DNA from: Lachnospiraceae bacterium
GTDB taxonomy: Bacteria > Bacillota > Clostridia > Lachnospirales > Lachnospiraceae
NCBI GenBank assembly: GCA_022510545.1
Contig: JAFLTG010000007.1
Span: 1 to 59,140, forward strand
Reading direction: 5' to 3'
Length of the DNA: 59,140 nt
Below, one piece after another: positions 46,188 through 55,050 of the stretch; the first letter of the stretch is position 1, and every line of letters begins with the position of its first letter. Position numbers and translations under genes: made by a program. The notes under the pieces were generated by a model, which saw only the letters and a program-made list of their open reading frames with translations, made no database searches and had not been told where the DNA came from.

Positions 46188-46679
46188 TTACTGTAGAGCA
46201 CTCTTAATTAGCTCCATAGCCTGCTCTAATCCAATCCTATCCTCTTCCGTAAAATATCCCGGAAGCACACTGTCCATATCAAGAACACCCCAAATATCAC
46301 CGTTCTCTTTGTCAAATAGCGGAATCACAATCTCCGCATGCGTATTACAGTCGCATGCAATATGCCCCGGAAAACATGAAACTTCTTCAACCACCTGAGA
46401 ACGCTTTTCTTTCCACGCAGTCCCACATACTCCACATCCATAACTTATCCTGCTTACCGCAGGTTTTCCCTGAAACGGTCCAAGCACCAATTCTTCACCA
46501 TCAACCAAATAAAACCCTACCCAGTTTGCCTCCGGAAACGCCTGTGCAATAACTGAAGATACATTGGCAAGAATTGCTGTCTGATTCGTTTCTTCCCCGA
46601 TATACAATCGTAGCTGTTCTTTTAACATTTCATAAAATTCTTTCTTATCAGTCGGATAATTCACTTCAATATAACTCAT
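46188..46679 (-). CDS. GAF-domain protein, fRMsr-like methionine sulfoxide reductase
   Basis: 163 residues, a single GAF domain that follows free methionine-(R)-sulfoxide reductase closely: WVGFYLVDGEELVLGPFQGKPA, GVCGTAW, FPGHIACD and AEIVIPLF. The two later cysteines (in GVCG and IACD, the latter catalytic) are kept. The first resolving Cys of the family, normally PAC, is Val here, and a Cys two residues before GVCG may replace it. It likely reduces oxidised free methionine with thioredoxin. Confidence 0.8.
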   Translation of the reverse strand: MSYIEVNYPTDKKEFYEMLKEQLRLYIGEETNQTAILANVSSVIAQAFPEANWVGFYLVDGEELVLGPFQGKPAVSRISYGCGVCGTAWKEKRSQVVEEVSCFPGHIACDCNTHAEIVIPLFDKENGDIWGVLDMDSVLPGYFTEEDRIGLEQAMELIKSALQ

Positions 46680-46704
46680 CTTGCACCTCGCTAATCAGAA
46701 ATGT

Positions 46705-46730
46705 ATAGGGACAGTATCACCTGCCCCTAT
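46705..46730. repeat. REP-like imperfect palindrome
   Basis: ATAGGGACAG and CTGCCCCTAT (one mismatch) around a six-base loop, in the gap between the fRMsr-like and AlkD-like genes. The GGGACAG...CTGCCCC form recalls dispersed REP-type hairpins; on the plus strand a CCTTTTT tract follows. Confidence 0.4.
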
Positions 46731-46898
46731 GCTCTTCCTTTTTGTATTTATATACTATCACAAAAACTTACATACGTTAAGTATGATATTCTAACATTTT
46801 AGTATGTGACATTTTCACATAATTTTTTTGTTGATGTACTATTCGTATTCCGCTATACTACTTTTAAATTATATTTTATTTCCTTGGAGATACAAACT

Positions 46899-47522
46899 AT
46901 GAACCAATATATTGAATACCTAGAAAATCTCATACCCGAAAAAGACAGCTTGAAAATAGTAAAAACAGAATCAAAGAAATACTATAAAGAACACACTGCC
47001 AAAGACTGCTATGAGATATACCCTATTTTATGGCAGTCAGATAATTTTCAAATCCAGGAAGTCGGTGTATTTCTTGCAGGATACATTGCTGATGAATATC
47101 CTGATTGCCTTGATTTCCTACACGATACGGTGAGCCGGCATGAGAGCTGGAAAGTACAGGAGATTCTGGCTATGTCATTTGATAACTATTGTGCTAAAAT
47201 CGGTTACGAAAACGCATTACCGACAATAAGAGCGTGGTTTACTGACGATATTGCTAATATTTGCCGAGCAGCATCCGAAGGCTTGCGCGTATGGACAAGC
47301 CGCCCATATTTTAGAGAACATCCTCAGATTGCTATTGATCTATTAGCAAGCCACAAGGAAGATGAGAGTGAATATGTCAGAAAATCCGCAGGAAACTGCC
47401 TAAGAGATATAAGTAAAAAATTTCCACAATTAGTAGCAGATGAATTAAATACCTGGGACTTATCATACAAAAAGACTATGCATGTTTATAAACTCGCAAG
47501 CAAATTTATAAACGCTCAATAG
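46899..47522 (+). CDS. AlkD-like DNA alkylation repair protein
   Basis: 207 residues from ATG at 46899, where GGAGA lies 8 bases upstream; the ORF opens further upstream without a site. All helical, of HEAT-like repeats (IQEVGVFLAGYIADEYPD, VQEILAMSFDNYCAKIG, VRKSAGNCLRDISKKFP). The layout fits the AlkD/AlkC superfamily, which removes alkylated bases, with Trp/Asp residues (RAWFTDDIA, LRVWTSR) near the expected groove. Catalysis is not proven; it may be a non-enzymatic relative. Confidence 0.65.
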   Translation: MNQYIEYLENLIPEKDSLKIVKTESKKYYKEHTAKDCYEIYPILWQSDNFQIQEVGVFLAGYIADEYPDCLDFLHDTVSRHESWKVQEILAMSFDNYCAKIGYENALPTIRAWFTDDIANICRAASEGLRVWTSRPYFREHPQIAIDLLASHKEDESEYVRKSAGNCLRDISKKFPQLVADELNTWDLSYKKTMHVYKLASKFINAQ

Positions 47523-47584
47523 ATTATTTTATCACTGAATTGCGATATGGCATATTATCGTTTGCCCATAAATTTTTTTACATA

Positions 47585-48007
47585 CTAATCTTCATTTATA
47601 TACCTACTCTTTAACTTTCGGTTGATTTCATCTGCATTTTTTTTATCAATCCAATAACCGGCACAATATACAAGCAGATAAACAACCGCAACTGATACCG
47701 TCATCATAACAATACCTGCAAAATTAAAACTCATCCATCCAACCTGACAGCCAAATATTATCATCACTACGCATAAAATAATATAATGAATAATTATTCT
47801 TATAATACTGCCAATGCCATTGCCATACTCAAGCGGACGCAAAAATACGGTAATTAAAGCTGTAATAAAACCGGACAATAGAATCTGCCACAACACATTT
47901 GAATTAATAGTTTCCGTACCTGAAATTTCCATATTAGCGGCGCATACAAACAAAACACTTGTTGTAATATATAAAAACCATTTTACAAATTCTAAAAATC
48001 TTTTCAC
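47585..48007 (-). CDS. DUF3021 membrane protein
   Basis: 140 residues with four membrane helices and a charged C-terminal tail (DKKNADEINRKLKSRY). DUF3021 proteins are usually encoded right after LytTR regulators; in streptococcal LytTR systems (HdrRM/BrsRM) the membrane partner inhibits the regulator. Here it follows the LytTR gene by 11 bases, last in the ABC operon, so the same role is likely. Confidence 0.82.
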   Translation of the reverse strand: MKRFLEFVKWFLYITTSVLFVCAANMEISGTETINSNVLWQILLSGFITALITVFLRPLEYGNGIGSIIRIIIHYIILCVVMIIFGCQVGWMSFNFAGIVMMTVSVAVVYLLVYCAGYWIDKKNADEINRKLKSRYINED

Positions 48008-48018
48008 GGTCCGCCCTC

Positions 48019-48456
48019 CTATATTCCAAGTTTCTTTTTAAGTTCTATTACATACTGTCTGGATATGATGATTTTCTCATCATTTTTAAGCCTTGCCTCA
48101 AAGCGTCCGTTCAAGAGTGGCCTGATATAAGCTATCTTAGCCACGTTTACAATTGCAGACTTGGATATCCTTAAAAAATCAGTATGTGCATATTCTTCTT
48201 CGATTTCATAAAGTTTCTTTCGAACCTCATAAACACTTTTTCCCGCATAAGCAAAAACTTTATTGTCAACGGACTCAAAATAGTAAATATCTTTCGGTGA
48301 AAGTTTAACGATTCTATCCTCTATATACCCGGCCAACTGATTCTGCTCTGCTTTCAGTGCAGATATAAGACCCAGGAGTCTGTCATCTAATGAAGCGCAA
48401 CGCACAATGATTTCATCCTCTTCTCCCTCTCCCGGCGTTTCTATCGTAATTTTCAT
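48019..48456 (-). CDS. LytTR-family transcription regulator
   Basis: 145 residues. A short N-terminal part is followed by a LytTR DNA-binding domain (about 45-143): DRIVKLSPKDIYYFESVDNKV, HTDFLRISKSAIVNVAKI and a closing IISRQYVIELKKKLG. There is no receiver domain, so activity is presumably set by the DUF3021 partner. Its start overlaps the permease stop as ATGA. LytTR proteins bind paired direct repeats, and such repeats lie upstream of this operon (50371-50401). Confidence 0.9.
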   Translation of the reverse strand: MKITIETPGEGEEDEIIVRCASLDDRLLGLISALKAEQNQLAGYIEDRIVKLSPKDIYYFESVDNKVFAYAGKSVYEVRKKLYEIEEEYAHTDFLRISKSAIVNVAKIAYIRPLLNGRFEARLKNDEKIIISRQYVIELKKKLGI

Positions 48457-49364
48457 CTATCCGCCTTCCTTCCGTATTTTAACATCATAATACCCACAAT
48501 CAGCAAAAGGCTCCCACACAAAAGCAAACCAATCCATTCTTCCGTTATGCCGATCGTTCTATCAAATATTTCCAGACGGATTCCCGTAGCAATTTGATAT
48601 GCCTCTAATACCTCTTCTGATATACCCGAAAATGTTGTCTCAAGAATTTCCTTTGTCATTATACTCCTGAACATAGATGTACCATAAATGACCGGAGTAC
48701 ATTTCATAATATTTCCAATGGTCTTAGAAAGAGAGCCGATGGGTATGTATATTCCTCCCAGAAAACCAACCAGAGTACCGATAACCGTTCCAATACCGCT
48801 CCATGCACCTTCTGTTTTAGCTATCATCGCAAGCAGATACATAAATGCTGCATACACAAATGAATTTACCGCAATCATACCTATCAGCTGCATATGCGTG
48901 ACAAAAGGAAATGCTTCCATACCTTTTATTATACCATAGAATTCAGTTATAAAAAGTGTGATCGTGCATACCAGTACAGAAGCTATCCAGGCTGCCGCTA
49001 TGTATCCGGTAGTAATTATCCCCCTGCTGACCGGTGCCGTATAAATTGAATTTAACTTTCCCATAACCCTATCTTTTATCATTACAGAATAAACAGCCAA
49101 TGTTACCGTTACTGCATTGATAGAAATGATTCCTGCGAAATTCCATATAAGAATTAACAACTCTGCGTTCATTTCATCTGCAGCGGTATCCCTGCCCGGA
49201 AATTCACTTAGAATACTAACCGTATTTGTAATATACATATCTCCCAGAAAAAATACCATAAGTATTATTACAATCATCATTGACAGCAGCGAAAAAAACA
49301 CTCCGCTTCTGTCCCTGAAATAACTCTTAAGATTACGTCCTGTGAATGTCATAAATTGTTCCAT
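48453..49364 (-). CDS. ABC-2 type transporter permease
   Basis: 303 residues from ATG at 49364 (GGGAG 9 bases upstream; the ORF opens with TTG at 49385). Six membrane helices with a large loop after the first, as in ABC-2 exporters (YITNTVSILSEFPG, then GFLGGIYIPIGSLSKTI near the fifth helix). It forms an export channel with the ATPase encoded before it. The substrate may be a drug, peptide or lipid. Confidence 0.88.
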   Translation of the reverse strand: MEQFMTFTGRNLKSYFRDRSGVFFSLLSMMIVIILMVFFLGDMYITNTVSILSEFPGRDTAADEMNAELLILIWNFAGIISINAVTVTLAVYSVMIKDRVMGKLNSIYTAPVSRGIITTGYIAAAWIASVLVCTITLFITEFYGIIKGMEAFPFVTHMQLIGMIAVNSFVYAAFMYLLAMIAKTEGAWSGIGTVIGTLVGFLGGIYIPIGSLSKTIGNIMKCTPVIYGTSMFRSIMTKEILETTFSGISEEVLEAYQIATGIRLEIFDRTIGITEEWIGLLLCGSLLLIVGIMMLKYGRKADR

Positions 49365-49438
49365 ATCTATATTCTCCCTTTTCAATTAGCCCTTATTAAT
49401 TCTTTTATATAAGTCTTTTCTATGATAAATCGTCTCTG

Positions 49439-50302
49439 TCAAACTTCTTCAATTAAATTTCTTCCAACTGCATTTAAAAATACATCATCCATATTGCCTT
49501 GAATCACTTCAAAACCGCTTATTTTATCTTCTGCATCCTTAACCAAGGGTATGGCCTTCAAAGTAGATGAAACGGAAATTTCCTCTTCTTCACCTGATTT
49601 ATAATATAGTTTCAATTTGTCCATCGCATACTTTTCCTTCAATTCAAAAGGTGTACCCTGAGTGATAATATTTCCATGATCCATAATAATAATCTTATCC
49701 GCACCTGCCGCCTCTTCCATGTAATGGGTTGTAAGAAATACCGTCATCTTTTCTTTTTTCTGCAATTCCTCAATTATACTCCAAACATCCTTCCTGGTTG
49801 CCGGATCGAGTCCTGTTGTTGGCTCATCCAAAAATAAAAGCTCCGGCGTATGCATAAGAGCTGCGGCAATTTCCACCCTTCTTTTTTGTCCGCCGGAAAG
49901 GGTTCTGTACTTCTTTTTCAGAATATCTCCAAGCTTTAATATTTCGCTCAACTTTTTGCACTGTGCTTTTGCTTCCACCTTGGAAATACCGTGTAGAACC
50001 CCTCTACAAATAAGATTTTCCCGAACTGTCAATATATCGTCCAGACAGTTCTGCTGATATACAATTCCTATTTTCCTGCGGATTTTCTGATTTCCCTTTC
50101 CAAGCGTTTCGCCACAGACTTCCGCACTTCCTTCGTTAGGTGTAAGTAAGGTTGCAAGCATATTGATTACCGTGGTCTTTCCCGCACCGTTAACACCAAG
50201 GAACCCCAGCATAGTTCCTTTTTCCACTTCGAATGAAATGTGATTTACTGCTGTAAAATCATTGTATTTTTTCGTTAAATTTTTAACACAAATAATGCTC
50301 AT
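49439..50302 (-). CDS. ABC transporter ATP-binding protein
   Basis: 287 residues. Walker A GVNGAGKTT, Q loop YQQNCLDDILTV, signature LSGGQKRRVEIAAAL, Walker B LLFLDEPTTGLD and H loop TTHYMEEAA. The class (DrrA/CcmA-like) drives ABC-2 exporters. GAGGAGGT precedes ATG. First gene of the four-gene ABC-LytTR-DUF3021 operon. Confidence 0.95.
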   Translation of the reverse strand: MSIICVKNLTKKYNDFTAVNHISFEVEKGTMLGFLGVNGAGKTTVINMLATLLTPNEGSAEVCGETLGKGNQKIRRKIGIVYQQNCLDDILTVRENLICRGVLHGISKVEAKAQCKKLSEILKLGDILKKKYRTLSGGQKRRVEIAAALMHTPELLFLDEPTTGLDPATRKDVWSIIEELQKKEKMTVFLTTHYMEEAAGADKIIIMDHGNIITQGTPFELKEKYAMDKLKLYYKSGEEEEISVSSTLKAIPLVKDAEDKISGFEVIQGNMDDVFLNAVGRNLIEEV

Positions 50303-50330
50303 TGTATGACCTCCTCATAAATATGGGGTT

Positions 50331-50359
50331 ATCATAACAATGAGCTTTTTATCTTTCAA
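50331..50359 (-). promoter_or_regulatory. Promoter of the ABC-LytTR operon
   Basis: TTGAAA (50359-50354), a 17-base spacer and TATGAT (50336-50331) with a TG two bases before it (extended -10), 28 bases upstream of the ATPase start. Confidence 0.75.
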
Positions 50360-50370
50360 TAGGTATAGAA

Positions 50371-50401
50371 GTAAGCTGTATTATTTTGTGGGTAAGCTGT
50401 A
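50371..50401 (-). promoter_or_regulatory. Direct repeats, candidate LytTR-binding site
   Basis: TACAGCTTAC occurs twice on the minus strand (50401-50392 and 50380-50371), a 21-base period, two turns of the helix. The nearer copy ends 11 bases above the -35 box, the usual place for a LytTR activator. Confidence 0.7.
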
Positions 50402-50425
50402 GAAAAAGCAAATGAAATGCATACA

Positions 50426-51058
50426 TTACCTCTTCTTAACCGGATGCCTGATTACAGTCTTCAACTTCTCCGGCGCTACTCTTCTGGCATCCGACAGATA
50501 AATCTCGTGATGCAGTCTTGTATCGGAAAAGTCATTTTCATATCCGTTATCCTGCAGAAACTTATTCATCAGTGCAATCGTTGCAGGTTCATCATCATAT
50601 GGACCAATATGCATACACTGCACACATAAACCCTCTTTAATTGTCATAAATTCCACCTTGAAAAAATCCGTCTTTTTCTTTTTTGTCGCTTCTTCCATCG
50701 CCCACTCATAATCTTCTCTTGTGACGAAATCAGGCAGTCTTATTAGAGATATAAAGTGGAATTCATCTTTCCTGCTATAATCTATTCCCTCAATCCCTTC
50801 CTGCCACCAGAAACCCTCAAGCGGTGGGACTACGTAATCAAAGTATCCATCAATCTTATGCGTTCCTATCTTGCTCATCTTAATTGTAAATGCTATCCCA
50901 TAGAGCAAACCAATCGACTCTTTATACTCGCTGCCTTCAATATTGGGGTTACCAGTTCCTCTCACCGCTATGAAATTCATTTCCGGTACATCCACAATTT
51001 CAGGCTTGTTCTTAGGCATATAAAATTCCTTGTATTCTTTTTTGTAATCAAACGCCAT
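50426..51058 (-). CDS. GyrI-like small-molecule-binding protein
   Basis: 210 residues of the GyrI-like/SOUL-type effector fold: PEIVDVPEMNFIAVRGTGNPN, a Trp-rich middle (LEGFWWQEGIEGIDYS) and the late CMHIGPYDDEPATIALM. No DNA-binding domain is attached, so it may be a stand-alone binder or cyclopropanoid-type hydrolase. It follows the VOC gene by 24 bases and is probably co-transcribed with it. Confidence 0.85.
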   Translation of the reverse strand: MAFDYKKEYKEFYMPKNKPEIVDVPEMNFIAVRGTGNPNIEGSEYKESIGLLYGIAFTIKMSKIGTHKIDGYFDYVVPPLEGFWWQEGIEGIDYSRKDEFHFISLIRLPDFVTREDYEWAMEEATKKKKTDFFKVEFMTIKEGLCVQCMHIGPYDDEPATIALMNKFLQDNGYENDFSDTRLHHEIYLSDARRVAPEKLKTVIRHPVKKR

Positions 51059-51082
51059 AGTGTGTCCCCCATTTCTAAAAAA

Positions 51083-51475
51083 CTACTTTTCATTAAATGA
51101 ACCGATTTCAATAAGATTACCTTCAGGGTCTGCAATATAACAAGTTCTCTGTCCCCAGGGTTCTGTTGTCGGTTCAAGAATTCCCCGGGCTCCGGCTTTA
51201 GTTATTCTTTCGTATTCTTTATCAACTTCTGCATAATTTTCCACACCTAACGCAATTTCATAATGTCCGTTTACTCCGCTACAATATGCAAACTTACGGT
51301 TTGTCATCTTTTCAAAATCGGTTTTCCGATATAGCAGAAACAGGGTTCCGTCCTTCTTCAGAAATACATTTGATGTATTCTCATCTTCTTTGATTTCAAA
51401 TCCCAAAATATCCCTATAAAATCTAATCATAGCAGCCATATCATCTACAAAAATTCCAAATCCGTCTAATCGCAT
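51083..51475 (-). CDS. VOC-superfamily (glyoxalase/bleomycin-resistance-like) protein
   Basis: 130 residues of two beta-alpha-beta-beta-beta units: GFGIFVDDMAAMIRFYRDILGFE and, in the second half, GHYEIALGVENYAEVDKEY with AYIDPEGN-like YIADPEGNLIEIGSF closing. Metal ligands typical of the fold can be placed at His and Glu. Activity unknown: isomerase, dioxygenase-like or binding protein. AAGGAGG precedes ATG. Confidence 0.85.
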   Translation of the reverse strand: MRLDGFGIFVDDMAAMIRFYRDILGFEIKEDENTSNVFLKKDGTLFLLYRKTDFEKMTNRKFAYCSGVNGHYEIALGVENYAEVDKEYERITKAGARGILEPTTEPWGQRTCYIADPEGNLIEIGSFNEK

Positions 51476-51539
51476 TTTATTATCCTCCTTGAATTATATA
51501 GCTATAATTTAATACATTTACTTTTTAAATTTGCTTTTA

Positions 51540-52451
51540 TTAGTTAGACTTATATGTTTTAATCACTGAAGCAGCAATTTCTATGAGTTCATTACGTATA
51601 TCCTCCGGCTCCAAAACAATGACCTTATTACCAAATGTAAGTAACCAGCTAATGACATTTTCTTTATTAGTATAATCAGCACGAAATAACAGTTTCCCAT
51701 CAGGACGTTCAACAAAACTCTTTGGGCCGAATTCTTCGACTAGGCGCCATTTCATATCCGATTCAAACAGTGCTGTTACTTTGATGCCCCCCGGAAATAT
51801 TTTTTCGTTGGAAAGATCCGGAAAGGGTACTTCTCTCCCTTGAAAATTGTCGGATAATTCCTTAACATTATCCATACGATTCAACTTAAAAAGTCGAAAA
51901 TCCTTTTTCTCGCAACACCAACTCCATACATACCAGCTTGACCATCTAAACACCAAATAATAAGGCTCGACAACACGAGTACTTTCCCCCTTTGGTGCAT
52001 AATATGAAAATGACAGCATCTTTTTATCAGTAATTGCCATCTGGATTATTTCTATCTTCGGAGCAAGCGCGGTTTTATACCATGAAGATAAATCAATTAA
52101 AATATAATCACTGCCACTTATAAAATCAGAAGAACCCAGTTTAAGTTTTTCCATCAACTGACTATAATAATTGTTTCCGCTGACGCTGTCCAGACTGCGC
52201 AGTCCTGCAAGAATCATCTGCATATCCTTGGATGTAAGAAGCGTCCTGTCAATCTTATAGTCATCAATTATGCTAATACCGCCACCTGCTCCCTGTGTTG
52301 TACAAATCGGAATTCCAGCCTTGCATAAATCTTCTATATCTCTGTTAATCGTACGTCTGGAAACCTCAAATCGCTCTGCAAGTTCAGGAGCGGTTACTTT
52401 GTCTTTCTGTAAAAGTACTGACAATATTCCAATAAGTCTGTCTATCTTCAT
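51540..52451 (-). CDS. WYL-domain transcription regulator (YafY/DeoR-like)
   Basis: 303 residues from ATG at 52451 (GTGGAG 6 bases upstream; the ORF start at 52487 falls inside a palindrome). N-terminal HTH_11 (LIGILSVLLQKDKVTAPELAERF, SRRTINRDIEDL), then a WYL ligand-sensing domain (about 130-215; FRWSSWYVWSWCCEKKDF) and a C-terminal extension. It probably controls itself and the following VOC and GyrI-like genes through the 38-bp palindrome upstream. Confidence 0.9.
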   Translation of the reverse strand: MKIDRLIGILSVLLQKDKVTAPELAERFEVSRRTINRDIEDLCKAGIPICTTQGAGGGISIIDDYKIDRTLLTSKDMQMILAGLRSLDSVSGNNYYSQLMEKLKLGSSDFISGSDYILIDLSSWYKTALAPKIEIIQMAITDKKMLSFSYYAPKGESTRVVEPYYLVFRWSSWYVWSWCCEKKDFRLFKLNRMDNVKELSDNFQGREVPFPDLSNEKIFPGGIKVTALFESDMKWRLVEEFGPKSFVERPDGKLLFRADYTNKENVISWLLTFGNKVIVLEPEDIRNELIEIAASVIKTYKSN

Positions 52452-52475
52452 ATGAACTCCACATATTAAATATAT

Positions 52476-52513
52476 TAAAATAAACATGACACATGTATGT
52501 CATGTTTATTTTA
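52476..52513. promoter_or_regulatory. 38-bp palindrome upstream of the WYL gene
   Basis: Perfect 16-bp arms (TAAAATAAACATGACA and its complement) around CATGTA, 25 bases before the WYL start. Centre TGACA...TGTCA resembles the dispersed motif. It may be an operator for the WYL regulator or a terminator of the acetyltransferase gene 110 bases upstream. Confidence 0.65.
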
Positions 52514-52623
52514 TAATAAAAAATAATTCTTATAAAGTAAATACAATTTTAAAATTTAATTAATTCTGATTTACACTAAATAAGTATTTTGTAGCTTAGA
52601 AATTATTTTGTGATATTTACATT

Positions 52624-53391
52624 TTACATCCAGTTCACTTCATATGCATCATATGCATAATTAAAATGATATCCCAACTTCTCTGCCAATGCTACCGACC
52701 ACGTATTCTGCGCGTCCCAGCTTGGATACAGTCCTCTTTCAAGACATTCCAAGATAAGCTTTGCTCCGCATACAGTTGCCAGACCTTTCCGGCGATACTC
52801 CATTTTCGTATCAATTTCAATTTCTATACCACCAAGGTAAGCAGAATAGGAAGATGCTCCGGAAACAGGAATGCCATCTTTCATAATAACAACACCTAAA
52901 CCAAGTTTTTTATAGCTGGAATAGTCAGGAAACTGCGATACCAGATCCATGCACCAATTTTCATTTTTACAATAATTAAATATTTTCTCATCAATCACGC
53001 TTATGGTATATTCTGCTGGAAGAAGTTTAACAGCATTGTTTAACTTGTCTGCATTAAATATATCCTGCTCTTTTTTCATTGAATATCGAACAACTTTTTT
53101 TGCCTTAGTTCCATAATATTTCTCTATCTCTTCTGTCCAATGATTATTCTGTGGAACAAGAATGATAAAGTCTTGATTGAACCAGTCCGGTTTAAACTCA
53201 ATCAAATCTCTGCTTGGTTTACCCGCAAGGAAACAGAAGTCACCTAATATTGCCATGGCTGAATTTGGGTTTTCTTTATCATCTGCATAAATATGTCCCA
53301 TCACACCTTGCAGACATGACCAGATGATTGTTTCTTCCCAGCCGTTAAAAATATGGGCTGCACTTTCCCGGTTGTATAATTCATATATCAT
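52624..53391 (-). CDS. GNAT acetyltransferase
   Basis: 255 residues, of the two-part GNAT_acetyltran type (ZmaR-like). The N-terminal half (MIYELYNRESAAHIFNGWEE) precedes the acetyl-CoA site YRRKGLATVCGAKLI (about 198-212) and a C-terminal SWDAQNTWSVALAEKLGYH. Acceptor unknown; ZmaR-type members give self-resistance to an antibiotic, but no producer genes are here. GGAGAG precedes ATG. Confidence 0.85.
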   Translation of the reverse strand: MIYELYNRESAAHIFNGWEETIIWSCLQGVMGHIYADDKENPNSAMAILGDFCFLAGKPSRDLIEFKPDWFNQDFIILVPQNNHWTEEIEKYYGTKAKKVVRYSMKKEQDIFNADKLNNAVKLLPAEYTISVIDEKIFNYCKNENWCMDLVSQFPDYSSYKKLGLGVVIMKDGIPVSGASSYSAYLGGIEIEIDTKMEYRRKGLATVCGAKLILECLERGLYPSWDAQNTWSVALAEKLGYHFNYAYDAYEVNWM

Positions 53392-53426
53392 GAAATATCT
53401 CTCCTACTAATCAGATAATTAAAGAA

Positions 53427-53882
53427 TCAGTTTCCTCTCAAGTCAAAATCCCTAAATGGGGAAATACCGTTTCCCCAAGAATAAACAATGTAATAACGTT
53501 TTTCATTTGACATATCGGTCTTAAAAGAAAGCGAACCATTCTCAATAATGTCAATATACGGTGTCTTTTGTATCTCGACAATATAGTCCCACTGTGTTTT
53601 TCTGTAAGATGAATAATATTCTTCTAATTCCTCCAACGGCAGCTTGCTTTCAAGTAATACTACGCCAAAAAACTGCATTCCGTTCCCATTTCCAACAAGT
53701 TTTCCTGCCCTACTTAACTTTTCTACCACCTGTGTGTTCTCCGGCAATGGAATAGACTCAATATTCTTCACAAGGTCTTCAGCAGATATGTCATTTACGA
53801 TGGGGCATGAAACAAAAAAGAGAATAATCGCCACAAAAATAGTAGCAAAAACTCCAAGGATAATTTGACCTTTTCTTTTCAT
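53427..53882 (-). CDS. Exported membrane-anchored protein, unknown family
   Basis: 151 residues with an N-terminal hydrophobic stretch (about 7-25, ending in VSC, which could be a lipobox but lacks the usual Gly/Ala). The mature part (EDLVKNIESIPLPENTQVVEK, LPLEELEEYYSSYRKTQWDYI) resembles small exported proteins common in this group. Function unknown. It is 35 bases upstream of the GNAT gene on the same strand. Confidence 0.6.
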   Translation of the reverse strand: MKRKGQIILGVFATIFVAIILFFVSCPIVNDISAEDLVKNIESIPLPENTQVVEKLSRAGKLVGNGNGMQFFGVVLLESKLPLEELEEYYSSYRKTQWDYIVEIQKTPYIDIIENGSLSFKTDMSNEKRYYIVYSWGNGISPFRDFDLRGN

Positions 53883-53927
53883 AGACTAAGCTCTCTCTCT
53901 ATAATCTGACGCAATAAAAATTTTATG

Positions 53928-54944
53928 TCAACCATATGACTTAGAACCCATATCCTGAGTCTGATAAATAAGTACATCTCCAACCACAATTTCAGTAAGG
54001 TCTGCCGGAACAATTACTGCCCCATTTCGAACAAATATCAAAATATCAATCTGATACTCTTCTTCCACTGCCTTTACACACATTCCTGCAAACGGACTTG
54101 ATTCATCCACGGTAACACTTACAGTCCCTCTTATATTGCCCTTTCCGCTCACTCCGCTTTTGCTCTGATTCTGAATCTGTGTATACCGCTCAACAAAACC
54201 TGCAGAAATAATACCGGTCGGTATAGCTACCACACCTACCCCAAGAAACGATATAAAGATTGCAATAACCCGCCCCAGTATTGTAACAGGATAAATATCT
54301 CCGTATCCAACAGTGAGTATAGTAGACATACTCCACCATATCCCCGAAAAAGCATTATTAAACACTTCCGGCTGTACTTCATGTTCCGCACTGTACATAC
54401 ATAACGAAGAGGCCATCATCAACACCAATATAATAAAAATAGATGATATGAGTTGATTCTTTTTTTCACGCAGCACAGAAGTAATTACGTTAAAGGAATC
54501 ATAATAGTTATTGATTCGGAACAAATGCAATATCCTAACTACCCGCAGCATCCTGAAAGCAACAAAGCCGGACAAAAAGAAAAACGGTAAAATCGTACAA
54601 AGATCAACAATTCCGTCAAATGAAATAAGAAAACGAAAAACTGCTTTTCCTTTGCTTTTATCAGGATAAAGGTATTCTGCCGTCCAGATTCGCAGGATGT
54701 ATTCTATTGCAAATATTACAATTGTAATCATTTCTATTAACTTTAAAATATCATAATACTCTACTGCCGCATCAAATGTCTCAATACACAAAACCGCTAT
54801 ATTGGCAATTATAGCAATCACAATAAACACATCGAAAGCACGACTGACAAAATCATTTTTTTGGCCAATTTGTATGATGTCGAAAATGCGTTTTTTCCTT
54901 TTTTTATCTATAATTTCGTTCACAGATTTTTCCTCTTTTTTCAT
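53928..54944 (-). CDS. Voltage-gated-type potassium channel
   Basis: 338 residues with six membrane helices. S4 carries spaced arginines (FRMLRVVRILHLFRI), the selectivity filter is TVGYGD, and the cytoplasmic C-terminus has a short TrkA-C/RCK-C-like domain (VDESSPFAGMCVKAVEEEY, VVGDVLIYQTQD). The S1-S4/pore layout is Kv-like. It lets K+ cross under voltage control. No SD is visible before ATG. Confidence 0.9.
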   Translation of the reverse strand: MKKEEKSVNEIIDKKRKKRIFDIIQIGQKNDFVSRAFDVFIVIAIIANIAVLCIETFDAAVEYYDILKLIEMITIVIFAIEYILRIWTAEYLYPDKSKGKAVFRFLISFDGIVDLCTILPFFFLSGFVAFRMLRVVRILHLFRINNYYDSFNVITSVLREKKNQLISSIFIILVLMMASSLCMYSAEHEVQPEVFNNAFSGIWWSMSTILTVGYGDIYPVTILGRVIAIFISFLGVGVVAIPTGIISAGFVERYTQIQNQSKSGVSGKGNIRGTVSVTVDESSPFAGMCVKAVEEEYQIDILIFVRNGAVIVPADLTEIVVGDVLIYQTQDMGSKSYG

Positions 54945-55000
54945 TTATTATTACAATTATATATCTCTTGTATGATTATGTAAACCAATTATAAATAAAG

Positions 55001-55040
55001 GCGACCTTAGAAAAAGATTTCAATCTAATTCCAAGGTCGC
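55001..55040 (-). terminator. Terminator after the CheY-like gene
   Basis: GCGACCTT (55001-55008) pairs with AAGGTCGC (55033-55040), with an inner AGATT/AATCT hairpin, 11 bases past the stop. The T tract on the minus strand is moderate. Confidence 0.7.
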
Positions 55041-55050
55041 TTCATTTTTA

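Noticed and set aside
46705-46730. Insertion-sequence end
   Set aside because: No transposase, target duplication or second end is seen; left as a REP-like repeat.
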